A DNA stretch of 64,000 bases from Halostagnicola sp. A56 (lineage in GTDB: Archaea; Halobacteriota; Halobacteria; Halobacteriales; Natrialbaceae). The stretch is taken from NCBI RefSeq assembly GCF_000691505.1, contig NZ_JMIP02000021.1:48656-112655 (forward strand), in the 5' to 3' direction. The stretch's first letter is position 1. Each line of letters starts with the position of its first letter. Position numbers and translations under genes: made by a program. Positions 28,153 through 37,859 of this stretch are shown one piece after another. The notes beneath the pieces were generated by a model. The model made no database searches. It worked only from the letters and a program-made list of their open reading frames with translations, and had not been told where the DNA came from.

Positions 28153-29226
28153 TCACTCACCCGCCAGCTCGGCGTACGCGGCCCACGAGGGGTCGACGTG
28201 GGGATGTTCGAGCCGCGTTCCGTCGACGAAGACGGAGCCGCCTTCGTCGCCCGTCCCTGTTTCCTCGATTTCGTCTAACCCACTCTCGTCGACAACCCCT
28301 CCGATCTCGGCGACGACGGTTCCCCGGGCCTCGAGCGCCTCGCGAACGGCGTCGACGCCGGCCGGATCGACGGCGATCACGAGCGAGCCACAGCTGGTCG
28401 CGTGCCACGGGTCGATCTCGAGGGCGTCACAGACCTCGGCCACGCCGGGGCGCATCGGAACGGCCGCACCGTCGATTTCGAAGCGAACGTCCCGCTCGGC
28501 GCTGGCCCGCTGTGCGCCGTCGGCCATCTCGTTGAGCGCGCCCGCGAGGCCGCCCTCGGTGACGTCGTGCATCGCGGTCACGGGTCCCGCCGCGGCGGCT
28601 GAAAGTGCGTCGCGGACGCAGTGGACGTCCTCGAGTCGTTCCCGCGCGTTCTCGAGCGCGTCCTCGGAAACGGCCAGTTGGTCGCCGAACAGCGTACTCA
28701 GGAGGCCGACCGACTCGACGCCGGGGCCGGTCGTCAGGAGGAGTCTATCGCCGACTCGAGCCCCGTCGGGGCGAACTATATCGTCGTGGTCGCCGACGCC
28801 CATGGCGGTCGCCGCGCCCACCCACGGATAGGAGGGGTCAGAATAGCGGGCGGTGTGGCCGGTGACGACGGACACGCCGAGGGCCTCGCATTCGGCGTGG
28901 ATCGTCTCCCAGATAGTCGCGAACTCCTCGTCGCGCATCGATTCGGGGAGCGTAAAACAGATCGAGAGGTGCGACGGGGGAACGCCGCTGACCGCGACGT
29001 CGGCGAGTATCAGGTCGAGCGCGAACCGCGCGGCGCGCTCGAGACCGAGCGCGGGGAGGATCGACAGCGGGTCGGTCGCGGTGACCAGCGCTCGCCCATC
29101 GATGTCGAGGACGCCGAAATCGACGCCGTGCTGGGGACCGATCGAAACGTCGTCTCGCCGCGCGCCGAGGTTCGGGGCGACGCGGCGCTCGAAGAACGTG
29201 CGGTCGATTTTACCAAGCTCGCTCAC
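28153..29226 (-). CDS. AIR synthase-related protein (PurM/HypE superfamily)
   Basis: A 357-residue two-domain protein of the PurM/HypE/ThiL superfamily. It has an ATP-binding N-terminal strand region with ATDPLSILPALGLE and DVAVSGVPPSHLSI. The C-terminal domain has MHDVTEGGLAGALNEM and SCGSLVIAV. Members bind ATP and phosphorylate or cyclise small substrates. The Asp in TDPL and the missing Cys of HypE point to the AIR-synthase-related subgroup. The position just upstream of thiDN suggests a link to thiamine or purine metabolism, but the substrate is not known. Confidence 0.82.
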   Translation of the reverse strand: MSELGKIDRTFFERRVAPNLGARRDDVSIGPQHGVDFGVLDIDGRALVTATDPLSILPALGLERAARFALDLILADVAVSGVPPSHLSICFTLPESMRDEEFATIWETIHAECEALGVSVVTGHTARYSDPSYPWVGAATAMGVGDHDDIVRPDGARVGDRLLLTTGPGVESVGLLSTLFGDQLAVSEDALENARERLEDVHCVRDALSAAAAGPVTAMHDVTEGGLAGALNEMADGAQRASAERDVRFEIDGAAVPMRPGVAEVCDALEIDPWHATSCGSLVIAVDPAGVDAVREALEARGTVVAEIGGVVDESGLDEIEETGTGDEGGSVFVDGTRLEHPHVDPSWAAYAELAGE

Positions 29227-29575
29227 GCGGTGGCGTTTCCGTTGCGCCCTCTTATCGGTACTGATCGACTGACAGCGCCGCTGTGAGTGATGGTTACAGA
29301 AGTGGTGTTGGCGAGTCGTTGAGACGAGAGGCTGTCAGAGAAAGATTCACGGAGAGTCGATCTACTCTGCTCGATGGAGAGGAACTATTCATATATCATC
29401 GACAAGTTGACAATAGTCGCTCTGAATTCGTTTTTTATGCCCTCTGAAACGATTCTGCTGCTTCGTTCGATTCGCCGCTGGATATTTAACTACTTGACCT
29501 GTACTTAGCGTGAGTTTCACTCTCAACTCTAAATAAAGAAAGCCGACACCCAACTACTGGTAGTTTCCAACTGAG
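29227..29575. other. Intergenic stretch with a dispersed CCTGTACTTA motif
   Basis: About 350 bp without a gene, lower in GC. The promoter of the AIR-synthase-like gene should occupy its left edge. CCTGTACTTA at 29498-29507, followed by GAGTTTCAC, resembles 48798-48807 and, less closely, 51569-51577 and the inverted 52318-52327. It is possibly the end of a transposon family. Confidence 0.4.
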
Positions 29576-30106
29576 CTAGTTCTCGAGCGATCCCTCGTCC
29601 GTATCGGTCTCGAGAACATAATCTTCGCTAGACCAGTCTCCGTCACTGGCGTCACTATCTTCACCAGAATCGCTATCCTCGTCGGTCGGTGTCGGCTGGT
29701 CGATCGGTGCCGCCCGCCGATCGTCCCCCACAGACCGGCGCTCGTCATCTGCGCTCCGAGTCGCTCCGACGCCTTTCAACGCGAGATCGATCGATGCATC
29801 GTCGTCGACGCCGGACGGGCGGGTCTCGAGCCGCCGATGGACGCGATCCGGTAATACGGCCTTCGTCAGCCGCGGCGTGCCCGGAACGAGATACCCGCGG
29901 AGGTAGATCGCCGCCCCCGAGACGGCCGCCAGCGCCGTTCCGACGACCGCCGCGCCGACGCGGTCGGTCCTCGAGAGCGCGAGCGTCGTGGCCGCGACGA
30001 CGAGGACGGCCGCGATCGCGACGTTCAAGAGCGTACAGGGAGTGCACCGATTCTTCCCGGTGTAGTCGGGCTGGCGGAGCCGATCGATCGGATTCCGGAC
30101 CGTCAT
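29576..30106 (-). CDS. Membrane protein with two helices and an acidic tail
   Basis: A 176-residue protein from the ATG at 30106. An N-terminal YTGKNRCTPCTLLN motif (Cys pair) leads into two transmembrane helices (about residues 28-46 and 53-73). A basic segment and a long acidic cytoplasmic-type tail follow. Its ATG overlaps the stop of the zinc-ribbon gene by 4 bp, so the two are coupled. The family recurs in haloarchaea to my recollection; its role is unknown. Confidence 0.7.
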   Translation of the reverse strand: MTVRNPIDRLRQPDYTGKNRCTPCTLLNVAIAAVLVVAATTLALSRTDRVGAAVVGTALAAVSGAAIYLRGYLVPGTPRLTKAVLPDRVHRRLETRPSGVDDDASIDLALKGVGATRSADDERRSVGDDRRAAPIDQPTPTDEDSDSGEDSDASDGDWSSEDYVLETDTDEGSLEN

Positions 30107-30669
30107 CTCCCCGGGATGGAATCGGCGGAAAACTCGAGGAACCGGCGGTCGCACTCGCCGCAGCCGACCGTCACGACCTCGGTGTCGCCACAGCAGGACT
30201 CGACCGTCTCGTCGCCGATCGCCACCGGTCCCCCACAGAACGGGCAGTCGTCTCGAAAGGACCGCAGCGACTGCAACAGCCGGTGGCGCTGTCTGGGCGG
30301 GACCTCGTCCCACCGGTCGGTCTCCGAACGCAGTTCCCTGTCCACCGCGACGTCTAGCTCGAGGGCGGCCTCCGACGGCCAGTTGCGGACCGTCGTTCGC
30401 GTCTTGTAGGCCGTGTACGGCCGATCCGCCACCGTCACGTTCGCCTCTGTCACGCCGAACATGTCCGCGATGTCCGCGGTCTCGACGCCCGCCGAACGGA
30501 CTTTCTCGAGCTGTCGGTCGACTCTCGAGACGAACGCCGGGGTGAACTGGAGGTTCTCGCCGTCCTCGGTCGGCTCAACGACCGTGAGTTCGCGGAGGAA
30601 GGCCTCGGGGTCGACGGCGTTTGCTCTGCGATAAGCGATCCGGTCCGCCGCCGATTCGTTGCGTGCCAT
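30103..30669 (-). CDS. Zinc-ribbon conserved haloarchaeal protein
   Basis: A 188-residue protein from the ATG at 30669 (MARNESAADRIAYRR). Residues about 30-110 are helical with a possible helix-turn-helix (VETADIADMFGVTEANVTVA). The C-terminus is a zinc ribbon with CPFCGG and CGECDRRF. This suggests a nucleic-acid-binding protein. It is the first gene of a two-gene unit with the membrane protein and overlaps it. It lies 46 bp after dppC and may share that transcript. No function is established. Confidence 0.7.
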   Translation of the reverse strand: MARNESAADRIAYRRANAVDPEAFLRELTVVEPTEDGENLQFTPAFVSRVDRQLEKVRSAGVETADIADMFGVTEANVTVADRPYTAYKTRTTVRNWPSEAALELDVAVDRELRSETDRWDEVPPRQRHRLLQSLRSFRDDCPFCGGPVAIGDETVESCCGDTEVVTVGCGECDRRFLEFSADSIPGR

Positions 30670-30714
30670 ACGTTGACGACCGACGCGAGCGCAAAAAGTC
30701 ATTCGCCGAGCGGC

Positions 30715-31857
30715 TCATCGCCGCTCGAACCGCGCTCTTGAGTCGGTCGCCCGAGCGTCGAGCGCGTCGGTGATCGCGTCGCCGATCAGGTTGATCGACA
30801 GGACGAACGCGAAGATCGCACCGCCCGGAAAGACCGTCACCCACCAGTGAATCCCGCCGCCGGGGCCCTGCACGATCGCGTCGCGAGCGCCCTCGAGCAT
30901 CGTCCCCCACTCGGCGGTCGCGGGCGGGAGGCCGAGCCCGAGAAAGCCGAGCGACGCCACACCGATGACGACGGTGCCGATGTTGAGCGTCGCGAGGACG
31001 ACGACCGGCGGGACGGCGTTGGGAACGATGTGTTTGAACAGGACCGACCGGTCGCTGGCACCCAGCGCTTTGGCCGCGACGACGTACTCCGTCTCCTTGA
31101 CCTCGAGTACTTCCCCGCGGATGACTCGAGCGTAACTCGCCCAGCCGAAAAGGGAGAACGCGAGGACCAGTTGCCAGTAGCCGTTGCCGAACAGCGCGAC
31201 CACGACCAGCGCGAGCACGAGGTCGGGAAACGCGAGGATCATGTCGACGACGCGCATCAGGAGTTCGTCGACCCAGTCGCCGTAATACCCCGCGACGGAG
31301 CCGTACGCGATCCCGATAGCGCTCGTGATCGTCACGACGACGAGCCCGATCGAGATGCTGTACCGGCCGCCGACGAGGACCCGCGAGAACACGTCGCGTC
31401 CGTTGCCGTCGAGACCCATCGGATGGGCCGCCGACGGCGGGTCGTACGCCGAGACGTCCTGCGTGAGCCACAGCATCTCTGACGGGGGATACGGTGCCAG
31501 CGAGACGGGCTGGATAGGAACGCCCCAGAGTTCGATCGGGCGAGCGAGAATCGACACGAGCAACATCGAGCAGACGATCAGGAGCCCCACCAGGGCCTCG
31601 CGGTTTCGAGCGAACCGCGAGAGGGCGCGTCGCCAGCCCGAGACGGATTCGGGTTGGACGTTCGAGTTCCACTGGCGTGAGTCACCTCGCACACTCGTCT
31701 CCCCATCGGTGGAACCGCCTCGAGTGCCTCTCACTCGATCAGCGGAGCCGCCTCGAGCGCTCCCCGCCCCATCGGGCGAACCCCCTCGAGTTTCGCCCTG
31801 CTCGGATTCGAAGCCGCGTATCCGAATCCGACCGCGGTCGGCGCGCTGTTCAGTCAT
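30715..31857 (-). CDS. dppC: Dipeptide/oligopeptide-type ABC transporter permease (DppC-like)
   Basis: A 380-residue permease from the ATG at 31857. A long, low-complexity N-terminal extension (about residues 1-85, repeated RGGS-type units) precedes the membrane part. The DppC-type core has six helices and the EAA loop: EYVVAAKALGASDRSVLFKH. The segment AHPMGLDGNGRDVFSRVLVG is typical of DppC. The start overlaps the dppB end by 8 bp. It forms the channel with DppB. The N-terminal repeats are unusual in length. Confidence 0.9.
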   Translation of the reverse strand: MTEQRADRGRIRIRGFESEQGETRGGSPDGAGSARGGSADRVRGTRGGSTDGETSVRGDSRQWNSNVQPESVSGWRRALSRFARNREALVGLLIVCSMLLVSILARPIELWGVPIQPVSLAPYPPSEMLWLTQDVSAYDPPSAAHPMGLDGNGRDVFSRVLVGGRYSISIGLVVVTITSAIGIAYGSVAGYYGDWVDELLMRVVDMILAFPDLVLALVVVALFGNGYWQLVLAFSLFGWASYARVIRGEVLEVKETEYVVAAKALGASDRSVLFKHIVPNAVPPVVVLATLNIGTVVIGVASLGFLGLGLPPATAEWGTMLEGARDAIVQGPGGGIHWWVTVFPGGAIFAFVLSINLIGDAITDALDARATDSRARFERR

Positions 31858-32803
31858 ATCTGATCCTCGGATCCAGTACGGCGTAGATAATGTCCGCGAG
31901 GAGGTTACAGACGACGACGGTGACAGCGGTAAGCAGCGTGATCGCGACGACAAGATTGATCTCGTGGCCGTGGATCGCTTCGACGAGTTCGCGGCCGAGC
32001 CCCGGCCAGGAGAAGACGACCTCGACGACGACGGCCCCGGCGACGATGCCCGCGGTCAGCGTCGCGACGACGGTGACGACCGCGCTCAATGCGTTTCGAA
32101 GGGCGTGTTTCCAGACGATCTGGCGCTCGGGGAGTCCCTTCGCACGCGCGGCGGTCACGTACTCCTCGTTCAGTTCCTCGGCCATCGACGTGCGAAGGAC
32201 GCGCATGATAGACGCGCACGTCGCCGTTCCGATCGTCACGCCCGGTAACACCAAATGCCACAGCGTTTCCGGATGGGTGAGCGGCTCCCGGGGCGGTCGA
32301 ACGTCCCACCACCCTGCCCAGAGGACGAACACGAGGACGAACACGAGACCGAGCCAGAAGTTCGGGATCGACACTCCCGACAGCGCGAACACGCGGCTGA
32401 CCGTATCGCCCACCGAACCCTTTCGAACCGCGGCGTAGATCCCCGTGGGGATCGCGATTCCGACCGCGAACAGCCAGCCGAAGACGCCCAGCGCGACGGT
32501 CTCGGGCAGCCGTCTCCCGACGACCGCCGAAACCGGGCGATCCGTCCCGTACACCACGCCGAAGTCGCCAGTCGCGACGTTCCCAAGCCAGGTGAGGTAC
32601 TGCTGCCAGACGGGGCCGTCGAGGCCGTACTGGGCGCGGAGTTGGGCCTCCTCGGCGGCGGTTACGCTCGGGTTCTGTGCGACCATTCGACTCACCGGAT
32701 CGCCGGGCGTCAGCGAGACGAGCGCGAACGTGAGCATCGAGACGCCGACCAGAACCGGGACGATCAACAGTATCCGGCGCAGGACGTACCGTCGGAGCGT
32801 CAT
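31850..32803 (-). CDS. dppB: Dipeptide/oligopeptide-type ABC transporter permease (DppB-like)
   Basis: A 317-residue permease with six transmembrane helices. The opening MTLRRYVLRRILLIVPVLVG and the early TPGDPVSRM motif are standard for DppB/OppB. The EAA loop (EEYVTAARAKGLPERQIVWK) is intact. Its ATG overlaps the stop of the binding-protein gene by 4 bp, so the operon order is binding protein, DppB, DppC. Adjacent ATPase genes are missing, so energising subunits must be encoded elsewhere. Confidence 0.92.
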   Translation of the reverse strand: MTLRRYVLRRILLIVPVLVGVSMLTFALVSLTPGDPVSRMVAQNPSVTAAEEAQLRAQYGLDGPVWQQYLTWLGNVATGDFGVVYGTDRPVSAVVGRRLPETVALGVFGWLFAVGIAIPTGIYAAVRKGSVGDTVSRVFALSGVSIPNFWLGLVFVLVFVLWAGWWDVRPPREPLTHPETLWHLVLPGVTIGTATCASIMRVLRTSMAEELNEEYVTAARAKGLPERQIVWKHALRNALSAVVTVVATLTAGIVAGAVVVEVVFSWPGLGRELVEAIHGHEINLVVAITLLTAVTVVVCNLLADIIYAVLDPRIRYD

Positions 32804-34764
32804 TGGACGTTCGAATCGTACCCGCGGTCGTCGATCACCGTTTCGATCAACTCGATCGCGGCCGCCGTATCGAAGGCGTTTTTCTCCCGGAGGTCCGCCT
32901 CGAGCGCCTCGTAGTCTGCCGTCCCGGTTTCGCGCGCGATTTTCGGCAGCATCGTCCATGCGGGCTCGCCCCAGCCGTCGAGGACCTCCTCGACGATCCG
33001 CGCTCGCGGAACGAGGTGATTGACGGCTCGTCGGAGCCGCGCGTCGTCCCACGGCTCGACGGTGACGGGGTACTGGAAGAACTGATAGCCCCCGCCCTGA
33101 ATCGAGTCGACGACGTAGCCGTCGTCGTCCTCGTACTCCTCGAGCGTCGAGGAGACGAGCCCGAACGTGAGGTCGATTTCGTCGTTCTGGAGCGCGGCGG
33201 AGCGAGTCGAATCGCTCGAGATGATTTCGACATCGATTTCGTCGATGACCGGCCCCGCCGGAAACGACTCGGGCCCGTCGTACCACTCGAGGGCGTCGAT
33301 TCCCTTCCGCTCGAGCCAGTAGTCGTCGGTCTTTCGCGCCCGGAAGTACCGTTCGTCCGCGAAGGTCTCGAACTCGTAGGGGCCGGTCCCGATCGGCGGC
33401 GTATCCTGCAGCGGATCGATCCCGTTCGGGGGCAACTCTGCCTGCTCGAGGGTGTGAATCCGAAAGCTCGGGAGCTCCCGCTCGGCTTCGGCGTCCGGCA
33501 CCTGCGCGTAGATGTCGACGACGTACTCGTCGACCGCCTCGACGTGGAGGACCGAATCGAACGTCTGTGCGGCGACGTCGGAGTTCTCGTAGCGCTTTGC
33601 GGTCGCGACGACGTGGTCGGCGGTCAGTTCCTCGCCGTTGTGGAACGTGACGCCCTCGTGTAACTCGTAGCGATACTGCATCCCGTAGACCCCCGCTTCG
33701 ACCGCGTCGGCAGCGTCAGCTGGCGTGAGCACGCGAACCTCCTCGTCCGCGATCCGGTCGTCGTCAGGGTGGACGACGATGGCCTGCACGTCAGCCTCGC
33801 CGTCGAACTCGAGAACGCCCTCGTCGTCGGTCGGGACGGGGCGCATATACGGTTCGTACGCGCGCCGGTCGACGTCCTGAACGTCGACTAACTCGTACCC
33901 CCTGGCGAGCCAGGGAAAGACGTTACCCTCGGCGTCGAGGGTGGTCAGGCTCTCGAACAGCAGCGACTGGACCGACGTGGAGTAAATATCCGTGCTGTAG
34001 GGCGGGTCGAAGGACTCGACGTTCGCGTCCATTCCGTACCGGAGCGTGCCGCCCGATCGGTGGGCCGACCACTCGTCCCCGGTCGCGCCGTCGGCGTTTC
34101 GATCGATCCAGGTGAGGACGCGATCCGCCGGCGAGTAAAGCGCGTACTCGAGTGTTCCCTCTACGAACGGATACGGTGAAAAGCCACGGACGTCGGTGTT
34201 TCTGACGTACTCTTCGGTGATGTAGGTGATAACGGAACTGCCGCGGAACTCGGCCAGTTCGCGCCAGATCTCGTCGTACCGGCGCGCGCGAAGCGCCGGA
34301 TCGTCGACGACTTCGGTGCCGAAGCGGGCCCGGTCGATCATCGCGTCGAGTTCGTCGTACCCGAGCCCGTTCAGGTTGCAACACTGTCCCTGATTTTCGG
34401 TTCCGTGAAGCGGATCGCAGTAACTCTCCGGGTTGAACGTCCCCGAGATGCTGAGAAACGGAACGTTACCCTTGGTCGCGTATTTCGGTTGGAAGATGCG
34501 TTCGAGGAAATCGTCGAGTTCGTACTGTTCGATTTCGACGTCGAAGTAGCCCGTCTGCTCCATCACCTGGGCGATGGCGGCGGTCCAGGCGAGACGATCG
34601 GTGTTGTCCGCGTCGACTTCGAGTCGAACCGAGAGCGGAAACGAAATCGCGCCGCTATCGTCGTCGAGACAGCCCGCCGCACTCGAGAGAAGCACCGAAC
34701 CGGTGGCACCGAGCAACTGCCGACGGGTCGGACGGTCCCCTGACCGGTCGTTTTCTGGATTCAC
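32800..34764 (-). CDS. dppA: Family 5 extracellular solute-binding lipoprotein, circularly permuted
   Basis: A 654-residue Tat lipoprotein (RRQLLGATG, lipobox AAGC with Cys32). The order of segments is unusual. Residues about 45-215 hold what is normally the C-terminal part of the fold (SVRLEVDADN, VEIEQYELDDFLERIF, SISGTFNPESYCDPL, GYDELDAMIDRARFG). The normal N-terminal start (GGTLRYGMDANVESFDPPYS) follows at about 240. The protein then ends at AAAIELIETVIDDRGYDSN, just where the missing C-terminal part would begin. This is a circular permutation of a peptide/nickel-type binding protein. It is coupled to dppB. Confidence 0.88.
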   Translation of the reverse strand: MNPENDRSGDRPTRRQLLGATGSVLLSSAAGCLDDDSGAISFPLSVRLEVDADNTDRLAWTAAIAQVMEQTGYFDVEIEQYELDDFLERIFQPKYATKGNVPFLSISGTFNPESYCDPLHGTENQGQCCNLNGLGYDELDAMIDRARFGTEVVDDPALRARRYDEIWRELAEFRGSSVITYITEEYVRNTDVRGFSPYPFVEGTLEYALYSPADRVLTWIDRNADGATGDEWSAHRSGGTLRYGMDANVESFDPPYSTDIYSTSVQSLLFESLTTLDAEGNVFPWLARGYELVDVQDVDRRAYEPYMRPVPTDDEGVLEFDGEADVQAIVVHPDDDRIADEEVRVLTPADAADAVEAGVYGMQYRYELHEGVTFHNGEELTADHVVATAKRYENSDVAAQTFDSVLHVEAVDEYVVDIYAQVPDAEAERELPSFRIHTLEQAELPPNGIDPLQDTPPIGTGPYEFETFADERYFRARKTDDYWLERKGIDALEWYDGPESFPAGPVIDEIDVEIISSDSTRSAALQNDEIDLTFGLVSSTLEEYEDDDGYVVDSIQGGGYQFFQYPVTVEPWDDARLRRAVNHLVPRARIVEEVLDGWGEPAWTMLPKIARETGTADYEALEADLREKNAFDTAAAIELIETVIDDRGYDSNVQ

Positions 34765-34850
34765 GAACCGACCGCGTGACTCGCGTACACATCAAGGTGT
34801 TATCTCAGGCCGAATTAAATATTGCGTCGGTCGCCGATCGAGCGTCGCGA

Positions 34851-35417
34851 TCAGTCGCCGTCCTCGTCGACGATCACGACCTCGCCGTCGACGACGTCGA
34901 CGTTGACGAGCGTTTTGACGTGGTGATCGACGTCTTCGACTTTGTTCTCGCCGCCGACCTTCTTGATGACTGCGACCGTATCGACGACCTCGGCGCCGAT
35001 ACCATCGAGCGCCTCGAGGACCGCGGCCAGCGTGCCGCCGGTCGAGAGCACGTCGTCGAGGACGAGGACGCGTTCGCCCTCGCGAACGTCGTTGATGTAC
35101 ATCTCGTTTTCGGAGTAGCCGGTCTGCTGGGAGATTGCGACCTCGTCTTCGAGTCCGTATTTTCGCTTTCGAATTACCGTCAGCGGAATGTCCGTCATCA
35201 GCGAGACGGCGGTGGAGATGTGAATCCCCATGGCCGCCGGCGTGACGATGCGATCGACCTCCTCGAGTTTCGCCTTTCGGATGATCCGGATGACGATCTC
35301 GCGCAGCAGGCCCGGATCGAGTTTCGGCACCCCGTCGCTGATCGGATGGACGAAGTAGTGGTAGCCGTCTTTCTCGATGATCGGGGCCTCGAGTAACGAC
35401 CGCTGTAACTGATCCAT
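34851..35417 (-). CDS. hpt: Hypoxanthine/guanine phosphoribosyltransferase
   Basis: A 188-residue purine-salvage enzyme that makes IMP/GMP from hypoxanthine/guanine and PRPP. The PRPP-binding motif is [13 protein letters not shown] (about residues 116-128). An N-terminal helical stretch ([20 protein letters not shown]) is typical of the archaeal HGPRT family. It starts at the ATG at 35417 and has the usual length. It is separate from the dpp operon by 86 bp. Confidence 0.92.
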   Translation of the reverse strand: MDQLQRSLLEAPIIEKDGYHYFVHPISDGVPKLDPGLLREIVIRIIRKAKLEEVDRIVTPAAMGIHISTAVSLMTDIPLTVIRKRKYGLEDEVAISQQTGYSENEMYINDVREGERVLVLDDVLSTGGTLAAVLEALDGIGAEVVDTVAVIKKVGGENKVEDVDHHVKTLVNVDVVDGEVVIVDEDGD

Positions 35418-35591
35418 GTCGTGGATGGGGCGGTTGGGGAGTAAAAGTTGACGATCCAGATAGCGCCGCGCGGATAGGTTGACCGTCCGATAATTCGGGA
35501 ATGCGGCCGGAAATGAGTCACCCTCAGAGAGCGAATCGTCCGTGTGACGATCCCCAGTAACTCGACAACTCGATCGCGAGACTAGACGACG

Positions 35592-36824
35592 TCAGGTCGC
35601 AGTCTCGTCCCCGAGCACGACGGCGAGCGACTCGGCGATCTCAGCGCCGAGGTCGGCTTTCGTCCCCTCGTAGCGGGCCGCGTTCTCCTCGTGGACGAGC
35701 AGCGCCCGCGTTCGATCGGAGCCCATCACGCTCGCGTCGTTTGCGACGACGAACGCCAGATCCGCCCGCGCTAACGTCTCTCGAGCCGCTTCGATCATCG
35801 CCCCGTCGTCGCCGCTCGTTTCGGTCTTGAAGCCGACGATCGGCAGCGTCGGGCGTCTCTCTCTCACTTCGTCGATCACCTTCGCCGTCGGCTCGAGGTC
35901 GAGTGTTCGTTTCGCCCCCGAACGAAGCTTCTCCTCGCTCGGTTCGAGCGTATAATCGGCGATCGCGGCCGTCGAGACGAGCGCGTCGGCCGCCGAACAC
36001 GCCTCGAGCGTCGCATCGAGCAACTCCGCGGCGGTTTCGACCTGTTCGACGCTCGCGTACGGAAGCGCCGGTCCGTCCTCGCCCGCCGAGAGATCGGCGA
36101 CCGGCGACGACCCCTCGAGCGAGTGCGGTCCGACGTGACCGTGGACGAGCGTCACGTCCGCGCCGCGGACGTAACAGGCCTGCGCGACGGCCCGACCCAT
36201 CCGTCCCGACGAGCGGTTCGTCAGCACCCGGACAGGATCGATCGGCTCGCTGGTCGCGCCGCTGGTGACGACGACGCGCTCTCCTGCGAGCGGTCGCTCG
36301 CCCGCGACTCGAGCGGTCTCGCAGACGATGGCTTCATCGCTGGCGATCTTCGCTTTCCCCTCTTCGATCCGCGGATCGACGAACGAGACGCCCCAATCCT
36401 CGACGGTGTCGATCGCCTCGAGAACTCCCGGGTGGTCGTACATCGGTTCGTGCATCGCGGGCGCGATCACGACCGGCGTGTCCGCGCCCAGGGCGGTGGT
36501 CGCGCAGGTCGTCACCGGCGTGTCGTCGACCGCGCCAGCGATCTTTCCGACCGTGTTCGCGGTCGCCGGTGCGATCAGCAGGACGTCGGCCCAGCCGTCG
36601 TAACCACAGAGATCGACGTGCTCGACGCCGCCCGTGATCTCGGTGACGACGTCGCGTTCGGTGGCGAACTCGAGCGCCCACGGGTGGATGATATGTTGGG
36701 CGCTGTCGGTCATCACGGCCCGAACGCCAGCCCCCTGGCGTCGCAGTTCGTGGGCGAGTTCGACCGTTTTGACGGCGGCGATCGATCCGGATACCCCGAG
36801 TGCGACGTTGACTCCCTCGAGCAT
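35592..36824 (-). CDS. coaBC: Bifunctional phosphopantothenoylcysteine decarboxylase/synthase CoaBC
   Basis: A 410-residue fusion for two steps of coenzyme A synthesis. CoaC (residues about 1-175) is a flavoprotein with ALGVSGSIAAVKTVELAHEL, EHVDLCGYDGWADVLLIAPA and PAMHEPMYDHPG. CoaB (about 185-405) has VVVTSGATSEPIDPVRVLTN, NRSSGRMGRAVAQ and KTETSGDD. It is a normal archaeal fusion at full length, starting at the ATG at 36824. Confidence 0.93.
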   Translation of the reverse strand: MLEGVNVALGVSGSIAAVKTVELAHELRRQGAGVRAVMTDSAQHIIHPWALEFATERDVVTEITGGVEHVDLCGYDGWADVLLIAPATANTVGKIAGAVDDTPVTTCATTALGADTPVVIAPAMHEPMYDHPGVLEAIDTVEDWGVSFVDPRIEEGKAKIASDEAIVCETARVAGERPLAGERVVVTSGATSEPIDPVRVLTNRSSGRMGRAVAQACYVRGADVTLVHGHVGPHSLEGSSPVADLSAGEDGPALPYASVEQVETAAELLDATLEACSAADALVSTAAIADYTLEPSEEKLRSGAKRTLDLEPTAKVIDEVRERRPTLPIVGFKTETSGDDGAMIEAARETLARADLAFVVANDASVMGSDRTRALLVHEENAARYEGTKADLGAEIAESLAVVLGDETAT

Positions 36825-36961
36825 TCGTTTGCCTTTCTCGGGGGAGGTATGTTAAGCGTAGCGAGGAGCCGACGAACGCACAGAACGGACTTCGACTCGC
36901 TGCTGGTCAGTATAGATCGGCCGTTCGACTCGCTGTGGTCACCACAGGTCGGCGCGTCGAC

Positions 36962-37699
36962 TCACTCCCGGTCGACGCTGGGATGCATCGTCGGTTTCTC
37001 CGCGAGCGGTTCCGCGAAGGCCTCGAGGATCGTCTCTCGGGCCGCCGCGTCCCGTTCCAGTCGTTCCTCGTCGTCGATTTCCTCACAGCCCGGTGGCACG
37101 TCCCGACCGCGGCCGGTGAAATAGCCCTCGGGGACGACCCAGTCGTGATAGAAGTTGACGTCCGAATCGTGGATCGCCGTCAGCGCGACTTTCGCCCCGT
37201 GACCGGCCGCGACGATCGTCTGATGGGGTTCGCCGGCGAGTCGTCCCGCCGCGTAGACGCCCTCGACGGCGGTTCGGCCGTCCTCGTCGACGCTCACGTA
37301 GTGTTTGCTCCCACGCTGGGTGCGGCCGACGTCCAGCGGAACCAGGTACTCGCTGTCGGACCACGAGGCCGCGATCACCCGCTCGGCTTCGATCGGGTCT
37401 CCGCCGTCGGTCTCGAGGACGAACCCCGATTCGGGATCCGCTTCCTCGAGTCGGTCGACGCTCGAGACGCGCCCGAGTTCGACCGTGACGCCCGCGCTCT
37501 GTGCCTGTTCGTGGACGAGACGCAGGTACCGCCGGGCGTCGACCCCGTCGGGGAACCCGGGATAGTTCTCGAGGCTGGCGTTTCGCGCGAGGATCGATTC
37601 CCCGCCGTCGACCACGATGGTGTCCAGTCCCGCTCGAGCCGTGAAGATCGACGCGGCGAGTCCGGCGACGCCGCCGCCGACGATACAGATGTCTCGCAT
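36962..37699 (-). CDS. Thioredoxin reductase-like FAD-dependent oxidoreductase
   Basis: A 245-residue flavoprotein. The FAD-binding GGGVAGLAASIFTARAG lies at residues 8-24, and the second FAD motif GVYAAGRLAG comes later. It lacks the CxxC redox pair of true thioredoxin reductases and most of the NADPH domain, so it is a short variant. The C-terminal 60 residues (HDSDVNFYHDWVVPEGYFTG) are characteristic of a halobacterial subgroup. Its role is unknown; it may oxidise a small metabolite or act with another partner. Confidence 0.8.
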   Translation of the reverse strand: MRDICIVGGGVAGLAASIFTARAGLDTIVVDGGESILARNASLENYPGFPDGVDARRYLRLVHEQAQSAGVTVELGRVSSVDRLEEADPESGFVLETDGGDPIEAERVIAASWSDSEYLVPLDVGRTQRGSKHYVSVDEDGRTAVEGVYAAGRLAGEPHQTIVAAGHGAKVALTAIHDSDVNFYHDWVVPEGYFTGRGRDVPPGCEEIDDEERLERDAAARETILEAFAEPLAEKPTMHPSVDRE

Positions 37700-37859
37700 G
37701 CGCCGGTGTTATCGGCCGGCGTATAGAAATGTAGTGAAACGGGCTGATCGGCGGGATGGATCGCTCGAATCGACGGACGCGGATAGCCGAACTAACGACG
37801 CAACCAGCCGGTCGAGACCATTCGAAAATCCTTACGTTCAGCGGGGCCGTAGCCGAATC

